The position numbers and the translations under genes were made by a program. Below the pieces are notes generated by a model that saw nothing but the letters and a program-made list of their open reading frames with translations, was not told where the DNA came from and made no database searches. From NCBI GenBank assembly GCA_950295325.1, contig OX485808.1, forward strand, positions 34,926,527-34,990,526: a stretch of DNA of 64,000 bases, given 5' to 3'. Below are positions 1-11,800 of the stretch, piece by piece (positions within the stretch are counted from its first letter, which is position 1; every line of letters starts with the position of its first letter). Source of the DNA: Polytrichum commune (lineage: Eukaryota > Streptophyta > Polytrichopsida > Polytrichales > Polytrichaceae).

Positions 1-1073
1 TGACCCTCCGGATCACAACAAACCCTTGCCTCCACTAATGCATTACCTCACACAACTCGCCTACCATGATGCCGTCTGCAAAGTTTACTTTACACTCACC
101 AATTAAGGGCATCTCCTGAATTTGTGACTCCATTGCCAACATGCGGGCGTGGCATGCGTCAATTTGTATACATACCCCCGTCTTCTCCATGCAGGCATGG
201 CATCGCATGCTAGGTTTCGCATGGAGGTTGAACAGAAGAGAAATAGGACAACACTGTTTCCATTTCAACATTCAATGCTTTTGTGTGCAACACTAGCATC
301 AACCAATCGATCACGCCATTGACTGGCAATAACACCAACTTAGATGACAGCTAGGCAAGTGCAACATTGTAACGTGGAAGCCATGCTGAAAGCCAATGAA
401 CACTTACTTGATCCACCAGTTTGAAACAAGAAGTTGCCTAACAAAATTTGTATATAAAGCAATTTGTGTTAATCAGGAATACATTAGGTTAGTCATCGAA
501 CATTCTTCACAACGTACCTCGCTTGATCGTTGGGGTCCTCACCAGTCCAGGTTCCGGTCCAAATCTGGTCTCAGGGTTGTTTTAGCTACATCATTTGCCG
601 GTCTATAATACACCGGCAATGGATTTTGATATCACATTTGTTCGTTCGGGGGATAGGCCTCCATGTGGAAGAACCTTGAGTGGAAACACTAAGAGGTAAA
701 GTTAAATGAATGAAAATTTTGATGTCTAGGAATTACAAGATTTATCAAGAAGTAAGTGACCAAAATTGAGTGAAACATGGGGTTTTCCATCAAGAGGCTT
801 CTTCCTCCAGCTGAATATAGCCAGCTCGTCCGACAACACATGATTCGACCTCCGTATAAGTTAGTACCAGACCTCCTCTACCTCCAACATATCGATGCAC
901 CTTCACATCGTTAATCGATGCTCAGTCATCTCCGTTGACACACTTTCAAAATGGAAAAACACAAATTCTTTCATAGAGGCTCATACTGGCTACCTTTTCC
1001 CGATAATTGTCAATTAATGTAGACTCAGAGGGGCATGTCCTTTAGTGAACGGCTTAAAGTTGTGCCCAATGCT

Positions 1074-1128
<55 letters not shown>

Positions 1129-1973
1129 ACATGAGTATGGTATTTGGCAGGAAATAGTGTCTACAGACCTCTAGTTTCAGCTTGGCAATTGATCTTGACG
1201 ATCGTAGACATCAGGGGCCATTTCAAAAGACGTCGTATGGACCTCACGGTAATCCGCAGCACCAATGACAGTGCAGGAATGGAGAGGCAGCAACTAACTC
1301 AAATACTCTGATGTTGGGAAAATTTTAGTTTGCAAATGGTAGTGTCCATCCTTATCCTCAGGTGCTCCTGGAAGGAAATCCTGAATAATATCTATGAAAC
1401 AGAATGGACAGATCTGCATATTATTCAATGGCATCAACTTCCTGTATAAACATTTATTTTTATTTTAATGAGTATGAGGCTAATCCACATCACGAAATTT
1501 ACTCAGTGCGAAAGAGCAGCTCTAGCTCTATCATCGTAACGAGGTGTGGCAGCAGTAGTGGGCCTCACAAGGTTGAGTTTGAGATCCATCACAAAACATC
1601 ACGTCCAGCCGGTGCAGGTTTGATCGATGTCCTCACACTTCTCGCCAGCGGCCGCGAGCTATCGAGGAGCTCATCAAAAAGATGCAGCAGAGCCAGCGCC
1701 AATAATAATCTTGATGAATGCATGAGTACGATATACACCTTAGGTTAGCCGATTGTAGGTGTGTACTTTGCCTCAAAGCTGAGAGTTGAAGTGATCAAGA
1801 CGCATGATTATATAGTTGAAAACCCTCCATCACTAACCTGCAAGTGTTTTCTTTTGGTCTATTTGTGGGCCATACCTGCACAGGGTGTTCTGTATGCACA
1901 TGTCAAAGCGCCATAGCTCATGATCTTCTTCTTTGTCAATTGTCCAAGTGAAAGTTTGTAACATCAAGTTGTC
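1..1973. other. Gene-poor flank left of the kinase gene
   Basis: I see no supportable gene here. The open frames at 35-271, 396-608 and 1404-1748 show no recognisable domain. The only clear structure is a GA dinucleotide microsatellite at 1077-1126. The right end lies downstream of the minus-strand kinase gene and should include its 3' untranslated region. Confidence 0.6.
1077..1126. repeat. (GA)n microsatellite
   Basis: An uninterrupted GA dinucleotide run of about 50 bases. It lies about 850 bases beyond the stop codon of the minus-strand kinase gene. GA/CT runs are common in plant genomes and the length is likely to vary between individuals. Confidence 0.97.
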
Positions 1974-3668
1974 TCACGAACGAGCCATCCGTCGTCGCAC
2001 GAAATTACTATCCCTGTACACGAACATGGATGGATCATGACGATCATATATTCCTGAAAGCAGGAGTTTGGCATTCCCGAGCATCAAGCAAATATCTTCA
2101 AATTCAGGACGAATAGTTGGATCAGGGTGCCAACAACTCGTCACAATAAATTTCAAGTAAACGGGACATCGCTCTGGTTCTGGCAGCGCCGGCCTCTCCT
2201 CTTTCGATATACGGATCTTGAATGCGCGTGGATAATCTTCACAACCAAGAGCCTCCATAGGGGACTTCCAAGTCAACAATTCTCCTAGAATCAAACCAAA
2301 GCTATAGACGTCCGTCTTCAATAGATCAATTGGCTCTTCTGGCTCTTCTGGCTCATTGAACAGCTCAGGGGCCATGTACTCGGTAGTACCAGCCCGTCTC
2401 CAACCTCGAACTTCTTTGGCATTTTCCATAGCTTCACCAAAGTCAATGAGCTTGATAGTGGCGCCTTCAAGAATTCCATTACCGTCCATTCGCTTCAAGC
2501 TGCAAATAATATTCTGAGGCTTGAGGTCTCTATGAGCAACATGGAAATTCCGTTCCATACCGTGCAAATATTGCATAGCCCTTGCAATTGGCAGAATCAG
2601 ATCAATCGCCTCTAGAGGAGAGAATCCGTCCATCCTTTGAGTTCCTGACCACGGTAAGAGATTAATTGCACGCTGCAATAGATTCACTTCTGGGTTTTTC
2701 TTAAGATACATAAGCTTCTTCAGATCTAAATCCAGCCATTCCATCATAAGAAAAGGAACTTTTCCTTTCTCACTCCACCGACTTGGCGGTTCAATCCCCC
2801 AATGTCCGACTAGTCCCACAATGTATGGATTATGGTATTTCGCCATGATTTCTGCTTCTTTCTGAAATTTCAGAGCTGGCATGTCTCCAGGAGGTACACC
2901 ATCAAGGTGAGGCATGTCATCTGGAGACACATAACCAGGAAGAGGCATTTTCACTGCGAAGTCTTTCCCATAAACCCATGGGAGTTTTACTACCACACCT
3001 GACGCGCCTTTGTTATCACATGAGACTCCGTCCTTACTCAGAATATTGAGGTTGAAACTTCGCAAAAGTTCCTGAACAAGTTCAGGTGGAGGTGACGACA
3101 CCGGTTTGCGTTCATGCCGGTACAGTTGAGCAAGCTGGCAACGTTCTGAATGATATTCTGGATCATGTTGTGGACGCTTCAACTCTTTAAAAATCATGGC
3201 CTTCAAGCTATTTTCATCAGATTCTCTACGAGAAATAATTGACTCACCAACATTCTGGCCCCGAAGAGACTTTATCAAATCTTTTTGACCGTTCAGAAAG
3301 TCTTGCAGAGTCATACTCCGTGCTCCCAACTGAACCACGTCAGTTGCCCTTTCTAAGTCAAGCAGAACCTCAACAAAATGCTCTGCAAACTCGCGTGATA
3401 ATACTGCATTTAAAATCCACTGCTCACTCATACAGACGTCCACCAAACTCTCAGCTTTACTTGCAGCAACACGAAATTCACTGACGGCACCAACTGGTGT
3501 TTTATCCGAAATTTTTCGAAAAGCCTGCGTCAATTTGGAAGCCAAATCTTGACATTGCTTCATATTCATGTGCAGAAGCTTCTTCTCTGATGGTCTGTCT
3601 TCTCTACAGGCCTGGATTATGCCTTCCATTTTCTGACAAACAATATCCAGATGCTCAAGGCTCGGCAT
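1974..3668 (-). CDS. Protein kinase with helical N-terminal domain, intronless
   Basis: Predicted 564-residue protein kinase from one uninterrupted frame. Residues 1 to about 160 are helix-rich without membrane segments and resemble the four-helix N-terminal region of plant MLKL-like and bryophyte kinase proteins. The kinase domain runs from about 205 to 535: glycine-rich loop near 220-225, VAIK-type Lys240 (FAVKM), helix-C Glu271, HRD at 379-381 in AHRDLKPQN, DFG at 409-411, APE-type motif MAPE at 432-435, and DVYSFG in helix F. All catalytic residues are present, so it should be active, probably a Ser/Thr kinase by the HRDLKPQN motif. Between Lys240 and Glu271 there is an unusual Pro/Gly/Asp-rich insert with an imperfect internal repeat. 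The gene is divergent from the pseudokinase gene starting at 7924, with a long inverted repeat between them, and the N-terminal domains look related. A role in immune or stress signalling is inference from family and context. Confidence 0.88.
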   Translation of the reverse strand: MPSLEHLDIVCQKMEGIIQACREDRPSEKKLLHMNMKQCQDLASKLTQAFRKISDKTPVGAVSEFRVAASKAESLVDVCMSEQWILNAVLSREFAEHFVEVLLDLERATDVVQLGARSMTLQDFLNGQKDLIKSLRGQNVGESIISRRESDENSLKAMIFKELKRPQHDPEYHSERCQLAQLYRHERKPVSSPPPELVQELLRSFNLNILSKDGVSCDNKGASGVVVKLPWVYGKDFAVKMPLPGYVSPDDMPHLDGVPPGDMPALKFQKEAEIMAKYHNPYIVGLVGHWGIEPPSRWSEKGKVPFLMMEWLDLDLKKLMYLKKNPEVNLLQRAINLLPWSGTQRMDGFSPLEAIDLILPIARAMQYLHGMERNFHVAHRDLKPQNIICSLKRMDGNGILEGATIKLIDFGEAMENAKEVRGWRRAGTTEYMAPELFNEPEEPEEPIDLLKTDVYSFGLILGELLTWKSPMEALGCEDYPRAFKIRISKEERPALPEPERCPVYLKFIVTSCWHPDPTIRPEFEDICLMLGNAKLLLSGIYDRHDPSMFVYRDSNFVRRRMARS

Positions 3669-3919
3669 GGCTGACGGCTATTGGGGGGCAGACATAATTT
3701 CAAACCTGGCCATCTTCGTGCAAGACGCATGGAGCGGATGATTGTTCACTCAGTGAATGAACGCACTCAAGAAGTCGTCTCTCCCGATGTTACAACCCTT
3801 TAGAAGATTATTATCTTCCCTTCCATCTGTAGAGTTTCCATGTATGTAAGCTATTGATTACTACATAATTAAGCTCAGAATAGAATTCATATGAGCTTGT
3901 CTCGTTCTACGAAATAATA

Positions 3920-4905
3920 AGTTCTAGTGACACATTCTTTTCATCCAGAATGCACATTAGCCATACCTACCAAGAAAGAGCAAGTTCGTGAAGCCACTTC
4001 AAGCAAATCCTAGTAATGTTCCGGTCTGAAACGCATTCGACAGTAACAATTACAGAACATTTGATCTCCACCGGGCCCCTCGGAATACATGTGGTAAGTA
4101 TAGAATGATCACTATAAAGCCACCACAAATATACGTAACTCTCACCCAGATCGCACCGTTTTTACCTAGACTGAGGCAGAGACAATATACCTGTGATGCA
4201 CATTTCAGGAGATGCACTCTTCCCCCCCGAACATTGTTGTGAGTACTTCGCACCTTCTTGAAGGGAGATACTTCGGAATTGAGCATGCACGGGCATAACT
4301 GACAACGGATCAAGGGCAGCCACAAATTCAAACCTGGCCACGAGACGAATACCGTACCATCAGGACTTATCAAGCGCATACTTTTCCATGTTAAGAAGCC
4401 GGCTGCACATTTTTGTGGACAGCGAAGAAAATGAAGCAATTGCTGAATTCAGGCTACCTCTGGCTGATCTATGCAGGATGTGGGCCTCATCTGGCTTCCG
4501 TCATGCACCAGTGCCACCCGGAGAGGGCTTCAGAGCCGCGTCAATTGGCCGCAGCTCTCTCGGACTCACATTACCACGCTAAGGGAAAACTGAGACGCAG
4601 CTCGCCACACTCGCGCAGTATGTGACAGCAGAGGAAGGAATGAGGCGAAGAAAAAGATGGCTGCCTAACAGGTAACAAAATTGCTCCGGGATGAATCGGT
4701 CAACTCGACGAACATCCTGAAGCCAGGGTATCTGAGATCTTCCAGGGTAGCCATGCGGTAGAGATAACAACAGCTTCACTTAATTGCTATTAGACTCAAG
4801 TCACCGTCAGAGGGAGGACGTTAAGTTCCCCCCACGAACTTTTGGGGGGAGGCATATTCGGGCAGGCGCAGCCGCCGCCCAGAAAATCAAGATTTTCTGA
4901 ACCCG
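3920..4905 (+). repeat. Left arm of long inverted repeat
   Basis: This arm is the reverse complement of 5119-6107, with a small number of substitutions and short indels. Read outward-in, it starts AGTTCTAGTGACAC, contains a CCCCCCACGAACTTTTGGGG hairpin near 4829, and ends near the TCTGAACCCG motif. Mirrored open frames (4050-4439 and 4579-4779, minus) exist only because both arms carry them, and they match no family I know. There is no convincing target-site duplication at the outer ends, so an inverted duplication explains it at least as well as a foldback transposon. Confidence 0.9.
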
Positions 4906-5118
4906 TGCCTAGCGCGCCTGCACGCGATTCCAATATGGAATTTGTGGATAAGTGGGCTTCAAAATGCAAGGGCAAATTGGCAATGATTTTTTTGAAGTGG
5001 GGTGGGCGGGCAATAGTTTTCTGCGCAGATTCCGATATAGAATTTGTGGATAAGTGGGCTTCAAGAATGCAAGGGCAATGATTTTTTCGAAGTCAGCCCG
5101 GCGGCAGCAGTTTTCGGT
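4906..5118. repeat. Spacer of the long inverted repeat with two direct repeats
   Basis: The asymmetric centre of the palindrome is about 213 bases long. It contains two direct repeats, at 4926-4996 and 5028-5096. Each begins GATTCC(A/G)ATAT and continues through GAATTTGTGGATAAGTGGGC. Because the spacer is not self-complementary, transcripts across it would fold into a hairpin with about 985 paired bases and this loop. Confidence 0.75.
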
Positions 5119-6107
5119 CGGGTACAGAATATCTGGATTTTCTGGACGGTGGCTGCCCCTACCCGAATATGCCTCCCCCCAAAAGTTCGTGGGGGGAACT
5201 TAACGTCCTCCCTCTGACGGTGACTTGAGTCTAATAGCAATTAAGTGAAGCTGTTGTTATCTCTACCGCATGGCTACCCTGGAAGATCTCAGATACCCTG
5301 GCTTCAGGATGTTCGTCGAGTTGACCGATTCATCCCGGAGCAATTTTGTTACCTGTTAGGCAGCCATCTTTTTCTTCGCCTCATTCCTTCCTCTGCTGTC
5401 ACATACTGCGCGAGTGTGGCGAGCTGCGTCTCATCAGTTTTCCCTTAGCGTGGTAATGTGAGTCCGAGAGAGCTGCGGCCAATTGACGCGGCTCTGAAGC
5501 CCTATCCGGGTGGCACTGGTGCAAGACGGAAGCCAGATGAGGCCCACATCCTGCATAGATTAGCCAGAGGTAGCCTGAATTCAGCAATTGCGTCATTTTC
5601 TTCGCTGTCCACAAAAATGTGCAGCCGGCTTCTTAACATGGAAAAGTATGCGCTTGATAAGTCCTGATGGTACGGTATTCGTCTCGTGGCCAGGTTTGAA
5701 TTTGTGGCTGCCCTTAATCTGTTGTCAGGTATGCCCGTGGATGCTCAGTTCCGAAGTGTCTTCCTTCAAGAAGGTGCGAAGTACTCACAACAATGTTCGG
5801 GGGGGACGAGTGCATCTCCTGAAATGTGCATCACAGGCATATTGTCTCTGCCTCAGTCTAGGTAGAAACGGTGCGATCTGGTTGAGAGTTACGTATATTT
5901 GTGGTGGCTTTATAGTGATCATTCGATACTTATCACATGTATTCCGAGGGGCTCGGTGGAGATCAAATGTTCTGTAATTGTTACTGTCGAATGCGTTTCA
6001 GGCCGGAACATTACTAGGATTTGCTTGAAGTGGCTTCACGAACTTGCTCTTTCTTGGTAGGTATGGCTAATGTGCATTTTGGATGAAAAAAATGTGTCAC
6101 TAGAACT
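5119..6107 (-). repeat. Right arm of long inverted repeat
   Basis: Reverse complement of 3920-4905. The two arms encode mirrored open frames of nearly the same length (129 aa in both; 66 versus 67 aa), with only scattered differences, so the duplication is recent or the arms are homogenised by gene conversion. The outer end (CACTAGAACT, ending at 6107) is sharp: similarity stops immediately on both sides. Confidence 0.9.
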
Positions 6108-6109
6108 CC

Positions 6110-6152
6110 TGGGCTGCAGCTAGGCTTTAGCCAAAGAGTACTCTGCAGCCCA
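6110..6152. repeat. Short hairpin beside the inverted-repeat edge
   Basis: TGGGCTGCAG at 6110-6119 is perfectly complementary to CTGCAGCCCA at 6143-6152, with a 23-base loop. It starts within three bases of the outer end of the right arm and has no counterpart beside the left arm. Confidence 0.6.
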
Positions 6153-7923
6153 ATGTGACGTTTCTGCAGTCGTTTGAGGTTTATTTGATTTCCTCAAAAT
6201 AGGGCCAGATACAACAAACGTGTTGCCCTCCCAATCGAGAGACATGTTTGCACACCCAACAGAAAAAGGCCCCGTCTAGATGAACGCTCATATTTTGTTC
6301 GAAACGTGTTTCAAATACTCCTTTGTAACGCCGAGTATGAATGGTTTTGCACAAATGTATTACTTTTGTGCTAAAAACTTTAAACCTCTGTCAGCTTGTC
6401 GTCTACTCCTGCTTGAGGGGCAGTGTCCATCACACCTTGCAGACCAGCGTTCTAGTTTTCCTGTTTGTTTGTACATGAAATTCTGTTTCATATTTTCTAT
6501 CTGCGATGTCGTGAATGGGAGAGGAAGAGCTTCGAGAGCAGAAACTCAGAAAGCTGCCGACCTAAGTAGATAGATCATGTCAAATGCCTCATATGTAGCT
6601 ATGCACGATCTACATGCATTTTTAACGAGTTCCTGAAAGTCTTCAGTAAGAAACGTGAAGTAATCCATAGATATTTTCTTGTGCCATGAATAATTCTGGA
6701 TCTTATAAGGCCCAATCTTGCAAGCAATTGAAAGTGGCTGAGGTCCTTGTTGATTGTGAAATTAATTTAAAGAACTGGGTCACTTTCCAACTTATTCTGT
6801 AAACTTACACATGTATTGATCTGTTGGACGTGGTTAATATTGGTATTTTCATATATCTGCAGTTACCTGTGTCCAGTGAGCTGCTCTTTTATGAGGACAC
6901 AATGAAGGGTCGTACCGACCAAGATTTCAGTAAGTTCACTACTATGTCAAAACTGATGTCAAAATCTTTAAGTAGGAACATTACAAGGAGTAGTTTGAAG
7001 TGATTTGAAGGAATATTTTACAGCGTGTGAGTTGAATTTATATTCTTAAGATCTAAAGTGTTCATATGCATAAAAATTATGTACATATGTTCTTTTCTAA
7101 GGGGGATGGCTAGCTAGTTAATATGCAATTCTTGGAAAAGCGGAGCACTGGGAAATCGGCTGGACGTTCACTATGAGTATAACACAGGTCGCATAACATT
7201 TCCTTCATTAATTGCAATAACTAGCTTGTTGTACTATAGGGCTTGTATTATATTTCTGCGTCTAGCACAAGACATGTTACTGGCAGTGGTTGTGCGCATG
7301 GGTCTGCTCTAACAACATAGGATTTATTGCATCAATACAGTCATTTCTTGTTGAGTGTCTAGATTTTTGTCTGCCACTGTAAGTAGGGGGTCTTGTGGAA
7401 ACACGAGATCTAGTGAATAGAAAAGCCTGCAGGGGCGCTGAGCGTCAGGTCCTTCTATAGAGGACTCGAAATGTACTGTGTTGTGAGCATCTTATCGTAT
7501 CTCTGATGGAATACAGTAAGAATATTTTTCGGAAAATGCATCTTCAACATTTTGCAGAGCCCCATGTGTAAACCCTTCGTTAAACTCACCACATCACGAG
7601 AACTCGTTGCACCCAGTGTCTCAAGTTGTATGCCGTCGTAGTGTTGCAATGTTAATTCTTTGGCAGCTGGACGACAACTGAAACTTTTGCAAGTGAACTA
7701 ACATGCATTGAAATCCCCAAGTTGAAAACAACTGATGATGCGTGACACCTGATAATGTATTATTTCAAACAGATCAAAGATTTGTAAAAGAGCAGCAGCA
7801 AAGCACTGTCAGACTCCACCTTCGAAGAGCTGCTATCAGCATGCTCAGTTCTTTTGCAACTGTTGGTATATAGCATATCTCTTTCTGAGGATCTCATTCC
7901 TTTTGATCACAAATGTGTACGTC

Positions 7924-8871
7924 ATGGATGACTATGTGGAACAAGCCGTTCGAGCAATAGAAGGTTATATGAGTTCTCAAGAATCTTCGCAAGCTACTAA
8001 TAGCCTTACGGTGAAGAATATTGACATCACTGAGCCCCAAGTACTATTCACCCAGCTTCAGGTTACAAAAAGTGTTCTTCTGAACCTTACTAAGCCTCAG
8101 CGGGAACTGCACAAGCCGTTACATCGCAAAGTCTACTATGCAGTAGAGAACGCCGGCACCCTGGTGAAGAACTGGTATGAGACAAGGAAAGACTCTGACG
8201 CAATTGTGCCAACGGAGAAGCGAGAACATCTTCTTGATATTCTTCTAACTTTGCGGTGGTGGACATGGGTAGTGGCATTACAAGAGGGAGAGAGGTGCAC
8301 ACGGGATGCAAATGTTTATGGAACGACTTGCCCCTTGGAATTTGGGGGTGTCTTGAGATTTTTGCTTGAGTCTGACTCTGCTGCAACACCAAGGACCTTG
8401 CCGTCATATGCATTTGAAGTGTGGCAACAAGAAACACATGGTACATTGCAGGAGATCCTAAAGTGGACTAATGAAGGTAGCAAACAGGATGATGAGCAAC
8501 ACGAACAACCTGATATGGTGCTCAGCTTTGTAAAGGCCGCAGGTATGCCTACTTTTACAGTGTTAGGCATGAGTTCCGCACCAATTCCTCGAAATGATTC
8601 TAAACCAGAGGCAATAGGGTACGATCTGACCATCGACCTTACTCAAGATCTGCTAGGAGTTAGTCATAGGGGATGGGTAGTCAGAACCAGTTTAGGGCAA
8701 GAGCCTTGTGTTTTGAAGAGAATGAACAGTGAGGAATGCGAGCCCCTTGACCTAGCGCAACTGTGGCATCCACACATTGTGCACTTCATCCACTATTGGA
8801 GAGAACCACTGACCCAGTATTTGTTTCTAGTTATGGAGCTTATGGACGGTGATCTTGCAAGATACATAAAA
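7924..8871 (+). pseudogene. Pseudokinase exon part upstream of the TAG
   Basis: The first ATG of the open frame is at 7924; the frame is open a little upstream but without another ATG. It encodes 316 residues: an alpha-helical N-terminal region with a segment (about 72-117) that lines up by eye with residues 65-112 of the 1974-3668 kinase, and the kinase N-lobe through the hinge (VMELMDGDLARYIK). The glycine loop is poor (LLGVSHRGWVV), the ATP-contact Lys is present (CVLKRM), and HIVHFIHYW is a typical beta4 segment. If translation ended at TAG it would give an N-lobe-only fragment. Confidence 0.7.
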
Positions 8872-11800
8872 TAGAGCCCTAAACCTCCATTCTCAATGCC
8901 TGTAGCGATTGATGTCATGTTACAGATTGTCAAGGGCATGCTTTACTTGCACGAGATGGACATAACGCATCCACTCCTCAAAAGCTCCAACATCTTATTT
9001 AAGCAGGGAAAAATTCGTGAGGAATATCAGAAAGAAAAGTTTCTGATCAAGCTTGGAGGCTTTGGATCTCCAAAGAGGAGAGATTCTAGAGGAAGTGATG
9101 CGCTTAAGAAACGGGATGTGGAGCGGTTCGGCCTAATTTGCTTAGAATTACTGACAGGAGAGGTGCAATTTGAGGAGGATTCTTGGGAGATTGATGTGCA
9201 TATTACGCCAGAGGTTCCAGATACCACACCGCCACTTTTAAAGGATTGCATCACTCAATGTTTGGCTGCACAACTGAGTTTTTCAGAAATTTTGGTGATC
9301 CTTCTGCTGGCAGAGTGTCAAATATTGCAGAGTTCACTCGATGACACATATTCATCGAGTCAAGGCATAGTCGACAACAAAGGACATAAACCGTTCAAGG
9401 AACATGCCCAAGGTTGAGTCAGTTTGGAGTGATATTGTGTGCATGCAAACTTTTTTATTTATTTATGTGATGAATTTTAAACATTAATCCCTGACAATAT
9501 CTGTCATGCCATGCAGATCATGCAGCCTCTTCAGGCCAAGCCTCAACCTTCGCGGCTAACCCTGGGGTACTTAGTCATAACCTCCTGAAATGTAATTCGG
9601 ATTGTGAATCTTTGATTTGTTTAATTTGAAGGACTAGCGTGAAGTCTAGCGTGAAGTCTAGCATCTGTCTTCTGTTGTGGTCATGTATCCTAACGTTATT
9701 CTTCAGATTCACATTTAGAATCGCGTTTCTTAAGCATCGTGAAGTCTAGCATCTGTCTTTCTGTTGTGGTCATGTATCCTAACGTTGTTCTACAGATTCA
9801 CATTTAGAATCATAATTGAAATTAACTTTGTGATCTGGGAATTGTTAAATCCAGCATTATCAGTGGGATGACCTCTACATGGTTTTGGGTAGTGAATCTC
9901 ATGTAGGGGTCATTAAAGATGATGCCAAATTCTTGCACCTGGGAAATTCTACACACCAGTCATAGCATTCTCTCTTGCCAAGCTCTACTAACAATGTGAT
10001 CTAGATACTCCAGAGCTGCGAATCCACACTCCAGCTATCCTAAGGAAATCTACTTGTACTTTTCAGGCCTGTGATGTGTATCAGTTGTATCCAAAAGAGG
10101 ACGATCCAACACCAATGAACGCAGGTGTTACTCTAATTTTCTTCCATGGTATTCCCAAGGTTCCAAAAGAATGGATAATGTCGTGGAGGACCCGGGATAA
10201 CAAACATCTATGGCCACAAATGTGGTTGCCTGGAGATCTAGGTGGAAATATACGTGTGCTCTCTGTATCGTACTATGGTCGTCCTAATGGGATTCACGAG
10301 GATGCGCTTGCCCTGTTTGAGATACTGACAAACAGGTACATGTCATGATCTTTTGCAATTTAAGCACAATGTTAAGTACGCATTCTCTAACTATGTCAGT
10401 TTTTTCTAATCACCATGTCTTGAATAATCCCATCATTCTTGGCATTCTAATCATGCAGGTGGAGATTGTGATGTATTCAGGCCAGAATGGAAGCTTGCGC
10501 ATTCGCAACAAAAGATTGTACTGGTTGGACATTGCTTTGGAGGGCTAGTGATCAAGACTCTACTTACAGAGATTAACAAATTATCAAGGATTCAGCTGAA
10601 TGAAAACGAAAGCATGAGACGACAAAGAAAAATATGTGATAGATTTTTGGAGAATGTTAAGGAAATTGTTTTCTACAGTGTGCCTCACTCTACGGACAGG
10701 GAGCAAGTGTTTCAAAACTACATCACTAGATGTAGTGAAACTGGCCATCTCTTACGACGAAGTAGCCTTCTGCAGAATATTACAAGGAACACCAAACAGT
10801 TCAGTCAAGAAATGGTACAGCTTAGCAAAGACTTCGAATCGAAGTTGGGTTACAGGACGATGATCCTTGCTTTCTATGAAGAACAACCTACAAATCTGGT
10901 AAGCATTCTGGATATTTCTAAGAAACCCTTTGCTCTGCGACCAGGAACCTTCCTAGGAAAACCTGTGCATAATTTGATCAGCGCCAGTTGAATCAATCGA
11001 GTTTGCTATAACAAAGAATTAAGTCAGAGACGCCATGGAGACTTGGGACTTAGGGCCGGTTCACACTATGCCCAAGTCGAGAGGAGAAGCGTCACTTTTC
11101 TAGACCAAACTATTTCGAGAGGAGAAGCCTTTGGGTTGAAAAAGTATATTAAAATAATCCACGGCTAAAAATGTTCGGCCTCTCGACGGAAGTTTGGGTC
11201 GAGCATTTTGCTTGACCCAAACTTGGCTCGAGAGGCCGCACTCTTCCCGCCATATTTTCCTAAAAGTGTTGCCACGTAGGCTCTTTTGGAGGCGACGTCC
11301 TTTGGACTTTGGCCTCTATTGTGAAGGCCGAGAGGACGAACTTTGGACATTTATGCATTTTCATTGGTGGAAACGCTTCTCCTCTCGAAGTTTGGCCATA
11401 GTGTGAACCGGCCCTTAGCTAAATGCACGAGAACTGTTCTTGGGCGGTGGAGAGAACCTATAAATGTAAACTTGCACAGTACGGTGAAACTTGTCAAGTT
11501 CCTAGGTATTGATATTTCTATATTATCTGGTCAAAACCCATTTGGAAAAGAATTGTTCAAATTTTTGTTTAACACCAATACTAGGACCTATGTGTATTGC
11601 AGAAAGGTGCGGTAACAGTTTCAGATGATTCATCTCAAAGGGTTCAAAAGAACTGGGACTGCCACACCATTGATGGAGACGATCACTTTGAACTCTGTCG
11701 ACCAGATTCCAAGGAGCATATTGGCTACAAAAAGCTAGTGGAAAGCATTCAAAGCTGCGTGCAGTCTGAACCCAAATTCAAAGAACCTATAAATACTGAT

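Larger units (their letters stand above)
3669..7923. other. Divergent intergenic region with long inverted repeat
   Basis: This 4.25 kb region separates two divergent kinase-type genes. About half of it (3920-6107) is a giant inverted repeat annotated separately. The rest (3669-3919 and 6108-7923) should contain both promoters and 5' leaders. Apart from a GGCTGCAG hairpin at 6110-6152, I see no recognisable gene. The open frames at 6280-6573 and 7455-7649 carry no domain I recognise. Confidence 0.6.

Noticed and set aside
1404-1748. 114-codon plus-strand frame, and an opposite-strand 28-codon frame beginning MDLKLNLVRP
   Set aside because: Low-complexity Ser-rich sequence and no homology I can recognise.
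4050-5977. Mirrored 129-residue and 66/67-residue open frames in the inverted repeat
   Set aside because: They are present in both arms only because the DNA is duplicated, and they match no family. Open frames alone are not enough.
10336-10548. Apparent frameshift between the two hydrolase exons
   Set aside because: It appears only when the acceptor at 10458 is used; the acceptor at 10480 keeps the frame.
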